Shown one piece after another: positions 1-23,039 of a DNA stretch of 64,000 nucleotides (within the stretch, counting starts at the first letter, position 1; every line of letters starts with the position of its first letter). The translations under genes were made by a program, and so were the position numbers. The notes below the pieces were generated by a model. The model ran no database searches, had not been told where the DNA came from, and saw only the letters and a program-made list of their open reading frames with translations. The DNA comes from Cyclina sinensis (taxonomy: Eukaryota > Mollusca > Bivalvia > Venerida > Veneridae): NCBI GenBank assembly GCA_012932295.1, contig JAAONU010000003.1:29250361-29314360 (forward strand), given 5' to 3'.

Positions 1-10981
<10,981 letters not shown>

Positions 10982-12334
10982 AGTCAGCAGAAACACCTAA
11001 CACTCAGCAGAAACTGGACTTGGTGGTGGACATTTTTAGCTCAGCTGTTGTTGATAGCAACGGAATTATTATTGCTAGAGTCTTTATTGTAGTCACTATC
11101 TGCCTGTTTATTGATTAAACACTTACCTTGCTCAATATCTAAAATGGACTTGTTCATCTTCCAAAATTGGAGAGATCTATTAATTGTTAATGGGGGTGCT
11201 TAATGAAAATTTACTCACTGAATGGTGAATAGTGCAGACCGTGCAGTCTGATCTTGGTCTACACTGGTCGCAAAGGCAGATCTAATTGCTTTCAGCAGGG
11301 TAATTGTTAAATACTTACAAATAACAAGTGGAATTTAATTATCAACTTGAAATGCTTCTGTTCTTACCACTAATTTATATTTTCTTCAATTGATAACTTT
11401 TATAAGAATTCCAGGTAACAGACTATGTTTATCCATTCTGTAATTTATTGTATATGTTTGCAATATTACACATAGCTTACAGAAATATATGTGCCAGTAT
11501 ATGTATGGAACTGTGGAACAAAAAACACTTTTATAATAACCTTATAATATATTATTTTGTGATAAAGTCATGCTTTGGAGGCAGAAAATAGTATGACAGT
11601 CACAAGGAATTAAAGAGCAACATATAGTTACAGACTTTACAATATTATGTAATACTAACAATGCTTCTAGTCACATGTATACAGTACATATAAGCTAGGT
11701 AATTTAGATATAAACAATATGTATTTATATGTAGTCATATAGTAGATCACCATACTGAATATCAATGACATCTTTTAACTATATTCATATATTGTTTACC
11801 AAAATCAAAAGAATTTTATTGTCTTGAAAATGGGTGCCCTGTGTTAACTTTGTGAATCAGTGCTTAGGAGAGAGGTGTTTTTTTTTTGGGAGGATTTTTT
11901 TTTTCATGAAATAACACTACTTAATTTTTGTTTGCAAGTATTAGATTTGTTTTGAAAATGGGTGTAATAATTATGTCAGTTTTAGTTTAGTACTACAATT
12001 ATTCATCCCTGGGCTTATATAAATATCTTGCTGTTCTTTGAAGAGATGTTTTTTTAGATTTATGTGATTTATGCAGAACTTCCTGCATGTTGGATATATA
12101 CATGTCAGGCTTCATATTGCAATACTAGTACCTCATTTGCTTATTTTCATTGTTACTGATATTCTAGATATTACATTTCATGATTATATATGTTCTGGAA
12201 GCAGAATTGACTTTCTTGTATCTTCAAATGTGACCTTGTTTAAGGCAGTTGACCTATGTGTGTGTGTATGTACATGTACCTATCAGGTATATAATCATAA
12301 AAGCTGTATAAATTCATTTTAGTTTTGTAATAAA
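10982..12334 (+). other. MASTL: Probable MASTL 3'UTR with polyadenylation signal
   Basis: About 1.35 kb of non-coding AT-rich DNA follows the MASTL stop. AATAAA hexamers at 12329-12334 and 12414-12419 are plausible poly(A) signals. It includes a fragment (about 11205-11310) of a dispersed hairpin repeat ('tgcagtctgatcttggtc'). The exact cleavage site is not visible. Confidence 0.5.
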
Positions 12335-12514
12335 AGATTTGCAGTTGGTTCTGAAACCAGTCAGAAGAGTTATCAGTAAAATGAATTCTTACAGTCTTCA
12401 TAAAATGCAGGAATAAAATATATTGGTAATTTATGGTATTGTTTTTATTCAGCTAATCAAAATGTGTCACTCATCTTATACAATTAAAAAAAAAAGAATC
12501 ACATACATTTTTAA

Positions 12515-12942
12515 AGTGACTGACTCACAGATTGGTCGACGATGCATAATTTTTTTTTTATACATATAGAAATTTGTAGTTGTAATTGTGAAAAACATAG
12601 ATAAACTAAGTCACTCTCTCATTTTTTGTTACAGAAAGACATAAATTTTACACACTTTTATCAGTAAAAAACTTACCCCATGACTCACAGGGTAGATACT
12701 TTATTTGTATTATTGATTTTTAGATTCAGTTGTAACTAGTCTCTGTGGCTCAGTAGCTTAGATCGCCGCCCTTTATTTTACTGACAGAAAAGGCATGGGT
12801 TTGAATCCTGGTGAATTCAATCTTTTTGCTTCAGTTTTCATAGCGTATAGAAACATCATATTATATTATTTCCACAGTATATTAGCTTCTCTTTATTTTG
12901 AAAGAAAAAATATTTTAAGCTAAATTCTGTGAGGGAGTCGCT
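12515..12942 (+). repeat. ~430-bp element with inverted ends and internal tRNA-like segment
   Basis: Left end AGTGACTGACTCACAG at 12515-12530 matches the reverse complement of 12927-12942 at 13 of 16 positions. Inside is a tRNA-like block at about 12739-12812 with a pol III A-box-like TGGCTCAGTAGC (12746) and B-box-like GGTTTGAATCC (12798). Probably a tRNA-derived SINE or a MITE that carries one. It is not a functional tRNA, as I see no cloverleaf with a usable anticodon stem. Confidence 0.5.
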
Positions 12943-13289
12943 GTAATAATGAATATTCAAATATTATCTGAACAACCATAACACTAAAGAAGGAAGTTGC
13001 ATTTTACTATTTACAGGCAAAAAAATAACCCCCCCCCCCCCCCAAAAAAAGCATCGCAGAACAGATGCAATATATGCCTGTTAGTCTAGGCTGTGGACTG
13101 ATGATTTCAGACATTTCATATGGCACTCCACAAATATTTGGAAAACGTCAAATTCAGCAAGAATATTTTTTCAACTCTGTGTTGAAAAGACACTAAAAGA
13201 CTTAACAATATACCATAAAATATCTCAAGAGGGGAGATTGTTCAAAAATGATACCTGACAGAGATATATTTCTTGCACTTCTGCTTCTT

Positions 13290-14760
13290 ACCACATAACT
13301 TTAAGTTTCAAGCCAATCCCTATCATAATGATCAAGTTATGCTCTGGACAAAATTTCATTATAAAACCAAAGAAACGTAGAGAATTTAAAACTGGACAAA
13401 GTAGAGTTATGCTTATTAGGCAGTGCACCTCCTTGTCACCAGCTATCTATGTTTTAATTTCACATAAAATCACTACATAGTTTTTAAGTAATGCTCCAGA
13501 CAAATACTTATTAAGAAGGGATATAATTCAAAAATGGGACCAGGAAGATGTATGTTTCTGCACTTGTTCTTCTTACCATCTATCTTTATCTTAAGTTTCA
13601 AAGTGTTCAAGTTATGCTCCGGACAAAAATTCATTATTTCAATTAAAGAAGGGGAGCGTACTCAAAACCTGGATAAGAAAGAGGAAAGATGTTTTGGCAC
13701 TTTTCTCCTTGTTGCCAGCTATTCAGTTTCACATCAATTCACTTCACATATCTCGAGTGATCATATGGTAAAAAAAAATAAGAAGGAAGATAATTCATAA
13801 TATGGACAGCTAGAGTTATGGTTCTTATGCAATACATTTCTACTTCTTATCATCTATTTTTGATTGAAGTTTCAAGTCAATCCCTTTCATAGGCATCAAG
13901 TCATGATTCAGACAAAAATTCCTTATTAAATTAGAAAATGGGAAATAACTCAAAACAAGGAAAAGGCAGACTTATATGCAATGCATTTTTCCTTGTCATC
14001 ATCTATCTATATTCTAAGTTTCACATAAATTCACTTCATACTTTATAAAGTTATGCTCAGGACAAATAATAATTAAGAAGGGAGATAATAGCAACCAGGT
14101 AGAGTTATAGTTCTTGAGCACTGCACTTCTTCTTACAATCAAGATCTTTATTTTAAGTTCAAGACAATAAATCTCTTTTACAGTGTTCAAGTTATGCTCT
14201 GGACAAACATTTATCATAAAAATTAAAGAAGGAGAGATTACTTAAAAAACTGAATAGGGTAGAGTTATGCTTCTTTTGCACTACACCTCCTTATTGTCGA
14301 CTATCTATGTTTTAAGTTTCACACCAATTCACTTCGTAGTTTTTAAGATATGCTCCTGACAAAAAAAAGAAAATTAAGAGGGGAAATATTTCAAAACTAA
14401 GAACAGGTAGAGTTATGGCTCTTGTGCACTGCACTTCTACTTTTTACCATCTAAAATTTCAAGACAATCACGTTTGTAGTGTTCAAATTATGCTCTGGAC
14501 AAAATAAAAGAAATGGAGATTACTCACTACTACTGGGTTAAATTATGCTTCTTTTGCACTGCACTTCTTGTTGCCAGACATCATTATTTTAAGTTTTTCA
14601 CATCAATTCACTTTATAGTTTTAAAGTTATGCTCCGGACAAAAAAGAGAGGGGAGATAAATCAAAAATAGGCACTGGAAGAGTTATTTTTCGTAGGCACT
14701 GCACTTTTACTCAATGCAAGAAAGGTGCACAGCAAGTTTTAAGTCAGTCAGACAAATACC
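13290..14760 (+). repeat. Degenerate tandem array of ~145-bp units
   Basis: The motif 'gttatgctc(t/c)ggacaaa' recurs about every 120-160 bp (near 13337, 13489, 13612, 14050, 14190, 14348, 14485 and 14626). Between copies are 'gggagataa(c)tcaaaa', 'tagagttatg(g)ttct', 'gcactgcacttct' and 'aagtttcaa'. Copies are diverged and non-coding. Confidence 0.75.
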
Positions 14761-15769
14761 AACAGAGATATGGTCTGGACAAGGTCTGGACGCCACGACG
14801 GAGTTTCCCATAATATGACTGTCTTTCGATGGGCGTATAAAAGTATTTGTGAAAAAATTGAATGAAAATATCTTGCCATTGATGCACTGAACCGTTTTCA
14901 GTGTGTGTAGATACAAGAAAATCATAGGCTTTCAGTTTCTAGACCATCATCATAATTTTTGCAAGATAGAAACATATTTGAACGGTTGAACATTGGCCAT
15001 TTTCCCATAATAAAAACGTAGCTTTTAACTATTACAGTATGCTTCAGGTTCCTTTTCTGTATTTTTTGTAATGATCACCATGTGTTCTTTTACTACTTAT
15101 AAAATAAAACATGTCTGTATCTGTTGCCCAGGAATTGATGGTGAACACTAGGGCTTAGAATAGAAGGTACAGTACTTTGTCATGATAGTGAAAACTCACT
15201 TATAAGAATATAGCTGTTGATCATTATTCCTTAGCACAGTGTGATTATTTTATGGTCGGGAAGGATTTAGACTTTCTATAATCATTTAGAATTAGGACAA
15301 CAAATTATACGAAACAATAGTTTGAGAACAAAATCAAATATTATAAAGCAGACATTTTGTAAACTTGTTTTTTTCTTTTACTAAATTCCTAATCAGTAAC
15401 ACAAAGATAGGGTTATTGTCCTTTTGCACCTTCCCTAAACCAATTAATATGTCATTTTAATTAACATGCAATGAAAATTATCTGCTATCAACAAGAAAGT
15501 GATAGACTGAAAGTTAAATGATCTAATTACAAAATACTCAGCTTTATTTACAATATAAGCATTTATATTAATTAACTTTTATTCAGATTAGAGATTTAAA
15601 ATCGACTTATGTCAAACTATATGTCTGTATAACTGTTCCCATCCCTAGTAATCGTTCCAACCCCCATTTCAGACATATATTTGCCAACAGGTTTTTCTTA
15701 GTTTATCAGGGCAAATGGTATTTTAAAAGAAAAGAAATGGGTAGATCTGGAGTGATACCCCCTAACTGC

Positions 15770-16260
15770 CAAAAGCGTTTTAAAGTAAAGGTCACTCGAA
15801 GTCGTCAAGTTACTTCTATTACTTTGAAAGACAATATTTGCATCATGAGACCTTACTCCTGACTAACTTATTCGGGTTACTCCCTTGCTTTCAAAGACTT
15901 CTTTTGCAATCAAGGGATCTTTCAAGTTCGTTTGGGTTACCACTTACTGTCAAAGTTGCCATTGACTCTTAAGACAGTTTTGCTTACTTGTTAAATACGT
16001 CATTTGCATCAGGAGATATTTCTCTTGCTTGATTTCTTAAGTCAGTTTGAGTAATTTTCCTTACTCTCAAAGATGCTTTTAGATCAGTCAGAGACAATAA
16101 CTCTTGATTTACATATTTCAAGTCAGTTTTGGTCATTTTCTTCTCTTTCAGTGATGCAATAAGAATCAAAGGCCATAACTCTTGATTCACTTGTTCTGTC
16201 GAAGTTTGGGTATGTCCCTTATGTTTTAAGACACCATTGACTTCACACGATATTTGGCAT
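15770..16260. repeat. Degenerate repeat region
   Basis: Loose recurrences of 'cagtttgggt', 'ctttcaaagac' and 'gcatcatgagacc'-type words, with several 'aactcttgatt' copies. No protein is recognisable. The stretches 14761-15769 and 16261-16768 show nothing I can name. Confidence 0.35.
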
Positions 16261-16768
16261 ACCACCGTATTTGGAAAGACATTTATTTTTGCTCTCTTTC
16301 TTTCTGTCTGTCACACCGTTTGTCCCGTCACTCATGTGATACCACAAGGTTGATAAAAAAAAGAAAAAAGAAAAAATAAAAACGTCACGTTCATGTCCGT
16401 CGCAAGGCATAGATGTGCATATCGGTTCCCTGGTGGTTTTCAACACTCCTTCACGTCCAGAACGAGAGCTTGACCGGACATCTGAAAATGTCTTCCGAAT
16501 CTATTGTATTTGTCCTCTTTTCAGTGAAGCGAACAGCACAAACTAATGGCCTGCAATAAAAAAATATTCACAGATTGTCGCATTCGTTTGCCCCAGGATT
16601 GTCACAAGGTACAGATCTTCTTCATTCAGTTTGGGTGAATCCTTTTATAAGTGCATCTCGGTCCAAGAAAGCTCTTCACATTCTGTACCAGTGCATTTTT
16701 TTTTCAAAACAAGTGGTGAACTATTTATGAAAATGTTCAGGAAAATGATACAAGGCGCTAGCTCTAAA

Positions 16769-17206
16769 TTAAAGGGGCTGTGCTCCAGATGACAAAAAAA
16801 GAAAGTTTTCTTGTATTATAAATTTCTTGTAATATTTATGACTAATGCTTAAAAAATAACTTACTGACAAAAAATAAGTCAAATAATTACATTATAAATT
16901 GATTTTTTTACCTTTCAAAGTGCTATACCGTAACGCGACGGTATAACTACATGTATAAGATTTAAAGTAAATATCGTTAATATCACATGCGGCGATGGTG
17001 GTGACAGTAAAAGCGTTGGAAATATTTTGTTAACATAAGGGTCCAGAGTTCAAATCAGGCTGGAGCTAAAATATTTTTTTATTCTATTTTGACTTTTATA
17101 ATCAGTTTTGAAGTAAAATATTATGCTGTTATAATCTCATGGCATCTAAATATATAATTTATGAACAAAATTTATTTATGTCAAATCTGGAGTACAGCCT
17201 CTTTAA
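16769..17206. mobile_element. 438-bp MITE-like element with inverted ends
   Basis: Left end TTAAAGGGGCTGTGCTCCAG and right end (reverse complement) TTAAAGAGGCTGTACTCCAG match at 18 of 20 positions. TTAA lies at both extremes, which may be the target site (piggyBac-like) or part of the inverted repeat. The interior has a short palindrome around 'ataccgtaacgcgacggtat' and a weak tRNA B-box-like word (GAGTTCAAATC). No transposase is present. Confidence 0.6.
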
Positions 17207-17393
17207 GCCAATATAATTTTCCGGAGATGAACTTGAAAACTTCAACTTTGTTTATTCTGTACTTATTCGTGGAATTTATTGATTCGCTTATTACCAATAA
17301 TCGGGTACAGTTTGCATGAAATTTTCGTGATATTCCGTTACTTTCACAACTTGTTAGTCGGTTACGAAGAGGATTGACAGCTGTCGTGGAAAC

Positions 17394-17433
17394 ATGTTCT
17401 TGCTACTTTTTGCAACCATAACTTTTTTATTAG
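17394..17433 (+). CDS. Secreted-protein exon 1: signal peptide
   Basis: ATG at 17394 opens 13 codons of hydrophobic sequence (MFLLLFATITFLL) before donor gtatgt. Exit phase 1 matches exon 2 only if exon 2 starts after the ag at 18276-18277. Confidence 0.7.
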
Positions 17434-20400
17434 GTATGTTTTATTTTTGTTACTTAACACAGTGATTTCCTTCATCTTTAGACACTTTCAGTTATACTAC
17501 AATATTGGCAAGAAATAATTATTTTCATCAAGTTCGTATAGATCAGATTAAAACTTACATTATTTTCTTCAAGTTTCTATAAAAAAAATAATGTTCACCT
17601 TGTCACGGAATAACTTCTGTTTGACCAGACACGTTTGAAAAAAATGCCAGTTGTTCAAATGTACAGTGGAATCTTTAATGGGGGTATCCGGGATTTGATA
17701 AGGAATTATATGTTTTAAGGAAAAATCAGTTTGCTTCGATAAAGAAATGCCGAGTAGAGATATCATTGAGAGGTTTTATTTTATTCCACTGTGTATGATT
17801 TGAAAAAGAAATAAAAACTGATGAAAAAAATCGATTTTATGTTTTGGTGATGGCAATTTGGGTAACTTGCGTCATAGCCAGCGAGGTTTGACGAGATAAA
17901 CTTGTTTGATATACTGATATTATCGAGTAACAAAGAAAGGAAAAGGATCAGTAAGAGTCATCTTGTTACAGTTAATTTAAATATTTAACGGTTTCAAAGA
18001 AAACTCTCATTCCAGTGCGTGTATTTTTTTTTTCGTTGTATTGTGCTCTGAATATTTCCGTTAATTTCTGTAATCGTCAAACTATTGACTGTTAAGCCAG
18101 GTTATATTTTTTGTGTCATTTTTATGTGTAGGAATAAAGCTTCTACAACAGAATCTGTTTCCAGTGATAATCTTCGGACATTTTAGTTGTTCCTACGCAG
18201 TACAAGTGCATGTACACGTACTACGTCGCTAAATACTCTGTTTTACTGTGTTCTTTTTCTGTCTTACAGATTCTTAGGAAGCACCACCATTAAATTTCGG
18301 AATGAAACACCTGGAAGAGGTTTCCCCTTCGCCGCTGGAATGTATGCCGAGAGTGGTCCACTGACCATTGATTCCTTGCTTGTGGAAAATAAAAAAGAAC
18401 GACAGTCCATTACAGATATGTCAAAGCAATTACTGGTAAGACAATTCATGTAAATGTCAAAAAAAATATTCTGAATAAGCACCAATGATTTTATTCGTAA
18501 ATTTTTAAAGTTTTATCCCGTTCAAATGACCAGCATACATGGCGATTAAGATAAATGATGAAAACACAGTAAATCTTTAGAAATGAATAAAATGGATGTA
18601 ACAAAGACTTGTTTCACTTCTCTGATGAAAATAACTGAAAATATACTTTCTATGCAGTATACTTGGTCATTAAAGTTTTAAATGGAATGGATTTATACTA
18701 AAATGATAACCAGTAAATCAAAACTTCTTCAGGCTGAAATTGTTACAAGAACGGCTGATTACTACAAACCCGATTATCTGGTATAAAATATAGTGGAAAA
18801 TTAATGAAAGTTTAAATATTTCCAAACTCATTATTATTGTTACTCGGTTACTTTAATCCTCTCGGAACAGTGAAAGGAAATCATTGTTTTTTTAATTAAT
18901 GCACTTCTTAATGTAACAAGTAATTTTAGATTCTTTAGAAAATTGTTAAAAGAAAGTTTTGCAGATGTTTAAAAAAGATAAAAGGTGGATTTTATATCTG
19001 TATAAGCATGTGCGTATCTTTGTGTTTCTTACTATTTTGTAAGGCTGTAAGGGGATGTGCCACGATCTCTTGTACGTCTATGAAAATAATAATAAAATTA
19101 ATGTGGTGACTCCTAAGAAATAAAAAGGACCATTCAAAAATAGATTACTATATTCATCATTACACAATGGGAGTATAACTTTTTCACAATGTAATATGTC
19201 TGTGTAATTGATTATTTTTGCTGAAAGGATACATAAATGCAAATTGATGTGTCCGCTTACATCTAAGTCTGCAGGACTGTGTTATTTAGTTGTATGACTT
19301 TTTACTTATCTTAGATCCACAGTAACATCTATATAATAAAAGTAAGCATATACATATATATACTATCTGTTGACTTAACATCAAGAAACTTGCAAAACAA
19401 AATTTTCTGTCCCCTTGTTACCGTAGAGAATAAATAATGTAGTTTTAACATACACACAAATCTTAATTGTATCGGGCATAGATTGAGAATAAGGTTAAAG
19501 AATTTGGTTTTATATAATTGCAGAAAACTTATCAGACCATATATATTGTCTTCGTAGCAAGAAATTAGCATTGCTTCTACAAACTTGTGTTTTAAATTTT
19601 AGAGTGAAAATTTAGAACAGAACGTCAGAGATGTGCACATCGTACCCATGCCAGAGTCCAAGTTACTAGGAAAACATGCGAAACTTGTGACTCCATACAA
19701 GCTGGGTACTAGTGGTAATGTAGAGAAAAGAAGTTTGTCTGGTTCTGAAGTAGATGATTTAGGCCAACTAGGTAAAACATATTTTGTGTTGAACAGTTAA
19801 ATTGGTTGGCAAGTTAGCAGAACTTGTCACAGGGCACATGACAATTGTTCTTTTGGGGAAAAAAAAAAGTTGTGCCCGCATAACTGAAATAGATCATGAG
19901 CAGAACGAAACAAAAGTCTTCAAACTTCTTGATCACCAGGGCTCTTTTTGCACTTTTGCACGATATGCATTCAACTGTCGAAAGCGATGACATTTTATTA
20001 CAATTTTCCGATGTTAATCAATTAGAATAAGTTACTAAGTTTAAGTAATGAGGAGAAATCGGGTTGTTATTGCAAAATAATGCGAAAACACTTTTTTTAT
20101 ATTTGAATAAAGTGGATTTCATTTTACCTATCTCAGTCCGTTATCTGCTGGCAAGGCAAGGAATACAGAGGAAGAATTATCGACCAATAGTGAGACAGGT
20201 GTCATCAACGACTGTACCTCTGCCTACCGTTGATACTTTACATGGATCGTCAACTGATGTGTCCACACAGGCGACCGATATAACGCCAGGAGCAACGGTT
20301 ATGTCGTCCACTGAAACGTCCTTAACATATTCAAGTGAACCATCTGATAAGACGCTTCATTCGACGGAAATGACGTCACCGAAGTCAACTTACTCCCAAA

Positions 20401-21261
20401 GCACGTTAAAAACTTGGTCGCCATCGACGACAGAATTGTTCACGTCATTTTCAACCGAAAAAACGATGTACCCAACTAAGAATCCAGACGGCTGTACAGA
20501 TACATTTGTTGAATGTAAAGACTGGCTAAATGATTATTATGATAATAATCTACCCAAGTTTTGTTTGAAGGAGGGATATGATTCATGGTGTTGTGAAACA
20601 TGTTACGACTGGGAGTCTTCTCTGAACACTTGTAAAGACGATTATGAGGACTGTGGAGAGTTGCTTGAGAATATGTACCACGACGACTATGACACTTTCT
20701 GTGCTACCTGGAAAAATAGCTGCTGTGCTACCTGTTTAAGAAATAAAGCTGAAAAACCACCGAGTATGTGTGTAGATGTTGGGTATGAAGGTTTGAGCTG
20801 CGAGCACTTGTTACAGTTGGGTGTAAATGGAGACATAGATGAGCTGTGTTGGCTACTCGATAAGGAATGCTGTCACATGTGTTCAGGTAAGGTTCAGTAA
20901 AGAAATGATGTGTTACCATAGTATCTTGGGGATATTTTGTTTGTTTATTTCCCTACAAGGATCTTAGAATGAAAGACGTTTATTTATGAGGTCAAAACGC
21001 CATACCAGTGAGCTTGTCTGCTGCATGAACGAATCGAAAGAAGGAACTTGTAGAAAGTTGTACATGATAAGTCATATCCGATCGTATTCTCTTGTTTTCA
21101 ATCAGTGTTCAAAATAGAAACCTCCAAATTTATTTACTTAGAGATCATTTTGGTAGTGCCTGCATATATTTATCCTTAGTTGTATTTACATTCCAGATAA
21201 ACACAAGGGTAGAGGTAAAGCTGGTCAACGCATACATGGAGGAAGTCGCAAAAACGGATGA
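17394..21261 (+). CDS. Predicted secreted protein with mucin-like region and three six-cysteine (PLAC/ShKT-like) modules
   Basis: Six exons (17394-17433, 18278-18435, 18733-18780, 19603-19771, 20137-20886, 21197-21261) join in phase into a 409-residue protein. Residues 1-16 are a strongly hydrophobic signal peptide (MFLLLFATITFLLG). Residues about 160-255 are Ser/Thr/Pro-rich, likely O-glycosylated. Three cysteine modules follow at about 258-294, 304-338 and 350-387, each C-x(6-9)-C-x15-C-x(6-8)-CC-x2-C. The closing CCxxC resembles PLAC domains, while the CxD start and overall size also suit ShKT-like modules. The tail is short and basic (KHKGRGKAGQRIHGG). I do not recognise a named orthologue. 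Extracellular matrix, mucus or shell-matrix roles are possible but are inference only. The start is set by the signal peptide and phase. No neighbour suggests a pathway. Confidence 0.75.
18278..18435 (+). CDS. Secreted-protein exon 2
   Basis: Two nearby acceptors exist (after 18270 and after 18277). Only the second keeps the frame from exon 1; the first would read straight into TAG. Encodes GSTTIKFRNETPGRGF and TDMSKQLL, with one N-glycosylation sequon (NET). Donor gtaaga. Confidence 0.72.
18733..18780 (+). CDS. Secreted-protein exon 3 (48 nt)
   Basis: Acceptor cttcttcag, donor gtataa. Sixteen codons in phase 0, AEIVTRTADYYKPDYL. Could be skipped without frame loss. Confidence 0.65.
19603..19771 (+). 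CDS. Secreted-protein exon 4
   Basis: Acceptor aattttag, donor gtaaaa, entry phase 0, exit phase 1. Includes LVTPYKLGTSGNVEKRSLSG; the KR pair is a possible furin/convertase site. Confidence 0.68.
20137..20886 (+). CDS. Secreted-protein exon 5: mucin-like region and all three cysteine modules
   Basis: 750-nt exon after acceptor ctatctcag. Carries a run of about 95 residues rich in Ser, Thr and Pro, then 18 cysteines in three sets. Each set ends in a CC pair (SWCCETC, NSCCATC, KECCHMC). Donor gtaagg at 20887. If the donor is not used, the frame ends five codons later at TAA 20898-20900. Confidence 0.8.
21197..21261 (+). CDS. Secreted-protein terminal exon (tentative)
   Basis: Acceptor cattccag. 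In the phase set by exon 5 it encodes a basic tail, DKHKGRGKAGQRIHGG..., and stops at TGA 21259-21261. The alternative is that exon 5 itself is terminal. Confidence 0.5.
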
Positions 21262-22080
21262 AGCAACGGATGGAATCGTCGCAAACAACTACATGTTTGT
21301 AGTAAAGCGGGCTAGCAGACTTCACAACAAGGAAAGAACATTAATATTTTTGTAGATATATAACCTGCTGTTGTTGCGAGGATGAAAGTTTAATGTTTTG
21401 AAGTACGTTTGTATTTAGTTCATGTTGTCACATTGTTAAAACATCAAAGAATTAAAATGTTCCTGTTACTTAAAACGTTTTTTTTCATACATGGAATCAT
21501 TAAAAATACCTAGTTTATAAGAATTATTCCGTATTATATTTGTCTGTTGAGCTGTACCTATTGTGTAATTATTTACACTGAACGACTAAGTTGTTTACCC
21601 ATTGAAATTTGATAACAAATTTCATAGTAGCCATATTTCAAGACAAATAGATATTAAATGAAATAAGATACGTGTGTACAATATAATTTCGCAGTCTTTG
21701 TATGGTCTAGCCGTACAATTTGCTGCCAAATATCGCAAGCACTACAAGCTCCATGTCCTGTACTGGACTGGAAATCTGTGAAATGCTTTTGAATTACTTG
21801 CCCTTCTGTAAGTTTTATCTTGTTTTATTTCTCTTCGCTAGTTAATCAACTGCAGTTCAAGACTGACATTCTTAAAGTGACAACAAATGGATTACACTAT
21901 TGTCAACAGTTGGGACTCTATAACCTTTACACGCAAGTTTTTATAAAGTATAAAGGTCTAACTCATTATGTGCTGAATCTCTCCTCTAGGCAAATTCCGG
22001 TTTCCAGTCAATGTGTGCAGAAAACAACTTTGGACAGCGAGATGTAACGGACAGACAATTGAATGGACAGATGTCCGAGC
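21262..22080. other. Intergenic/3' flank, nothing recognised
   Basis: AT-rich DNA downstream of the secreted-protein gene. No exon, RNA gene or clear repeat is visible. A perfect AATAAA close to the stop is lacking. Confidence 0.4.
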
Positions 22081-22830
22081 AGACGGAAGGAGGGTTATTA
22101 TGATGCCCCCCCTCCACTTCGTTAAAGGGGGGGTATATTGCTTTGCACATATCAGTCGATCGGTCCGTCAGTCATTAGACCAGAACTTCTCTGATCAATA
22201 ACTCAAGTACCATTTGTCCAACAGCTGTCAAACTTCATAGAATGGTTGTTGTTACTGAGAAGAAGATGCCTATTGTTTTTGGGTCAGTAGGTGAAAGGGC
22301 AAGGTCACTGTCACCTTGAATTTGAAAATCATGTCCGCTCAATAGCTCGAGTACCTGATCTGACCCACAGCTTTCAAACTTCATAGGATGGTTGCTCATA
22401 TTTAGTAGAAGACCCCTTTTGTTTTTGGGTCAGTAGGTGAAATGTCAAGGTCACGATCACCTTCAATCAATAGCTAGAGAATGTTTTTGCATACAGTCAT
22501 CAGATTTAGTGGGGAGGTTGGTGATGACCGGTAGATGAGCCCTATTGATTTTGAGGCCGTAGATCAAAGGTCAAGGTCACTGTGACCTTGACCAAGGAAA
22601 GCTTGTCTGACCAATAACTAGAGAACGTTTTGGCTTAGGGTCCTCAGATTTGTTGCAAAGGTTGGTCATGACCAGTAAATCAAAGTTCAAGGTCACAGTG
22701 AATTTCACTACAAAAACTAGTCTACAGTCTTGAAGTGTGGTTGGACATGACCTAAAGGTGACCAATATTGATTTTGAGGTCAGTAGGTAAAGGTCAAGAT
22801 CATGTTTAGAAGTCCATGTAACATGACTAA
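22080..22830 (+). repeat. Dispersed bivalve-type repeat rich in AGGTCA half-sites
   Basis: Composed of degenerate ~150-170-bp units with 'ggtcagtaggtgaaa', 'tcaaggtcactgtgacc', 'agagaacgtttt' and 'ggttggtcatgacc'. Left end 'aaagggggggtatattgct' and a short 'cggtccgtcag' tail are typical of its terminus. An inverted copy lies at about 31640-32520. Non-coding. Confidence 0.8.
22574..22588. promoter_or_regulatory. Perfect inverted AGGTCA repeat with 3-nt spacer (ERE-type sequence)
   Basis: AGGTCACTGTGACCT lies within the repeat block. It is a textbook IR3 nuclear-receptor site, nested in a longer near-palindrome. It may be an accident of the repeat consensus; binding is not shown. Confidence 0.35.
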
Positions 22831-23039
22831 TTGGTTGCCATTAGGGGGTGTGGGGAGGGGGAGGGTGGGGGGAATACATGTATCACAAACATCTCTCGTT
22901 ATCTCCTGAAGCTGGCTTAAATAGGGTCATCAGAGTGAAAGAATGACATTTCTTGCATTTTATCACAATTGCAAATTTACTCTCGCCCATTGAAAAGTGC
23001 TGTTTTAGTACATGTGACAGGTTCATAGTTTTAGTATGC

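Noticed and set aside
12739..12812. Possible functional tRNA gene
   Set aside because: A- and B-box-like words are present, but acceptor and anticodon stems do not pair convincingly. Better explained as a tRNA-derived repeat.
19802..19990. 62-codon open frame after exon 4 of the secreted-protein gene
   Set aside because: Lies in the intron, has no in-phase splice sites and no recognisable similarity.
20064..20136. Upstream ATG extension of the cysteine-module open frame
   Set aside because: A strong acceptor (ctatctcag) at 20136 and phase agreement with four upstream exons, including a signal peptide, make this intron.
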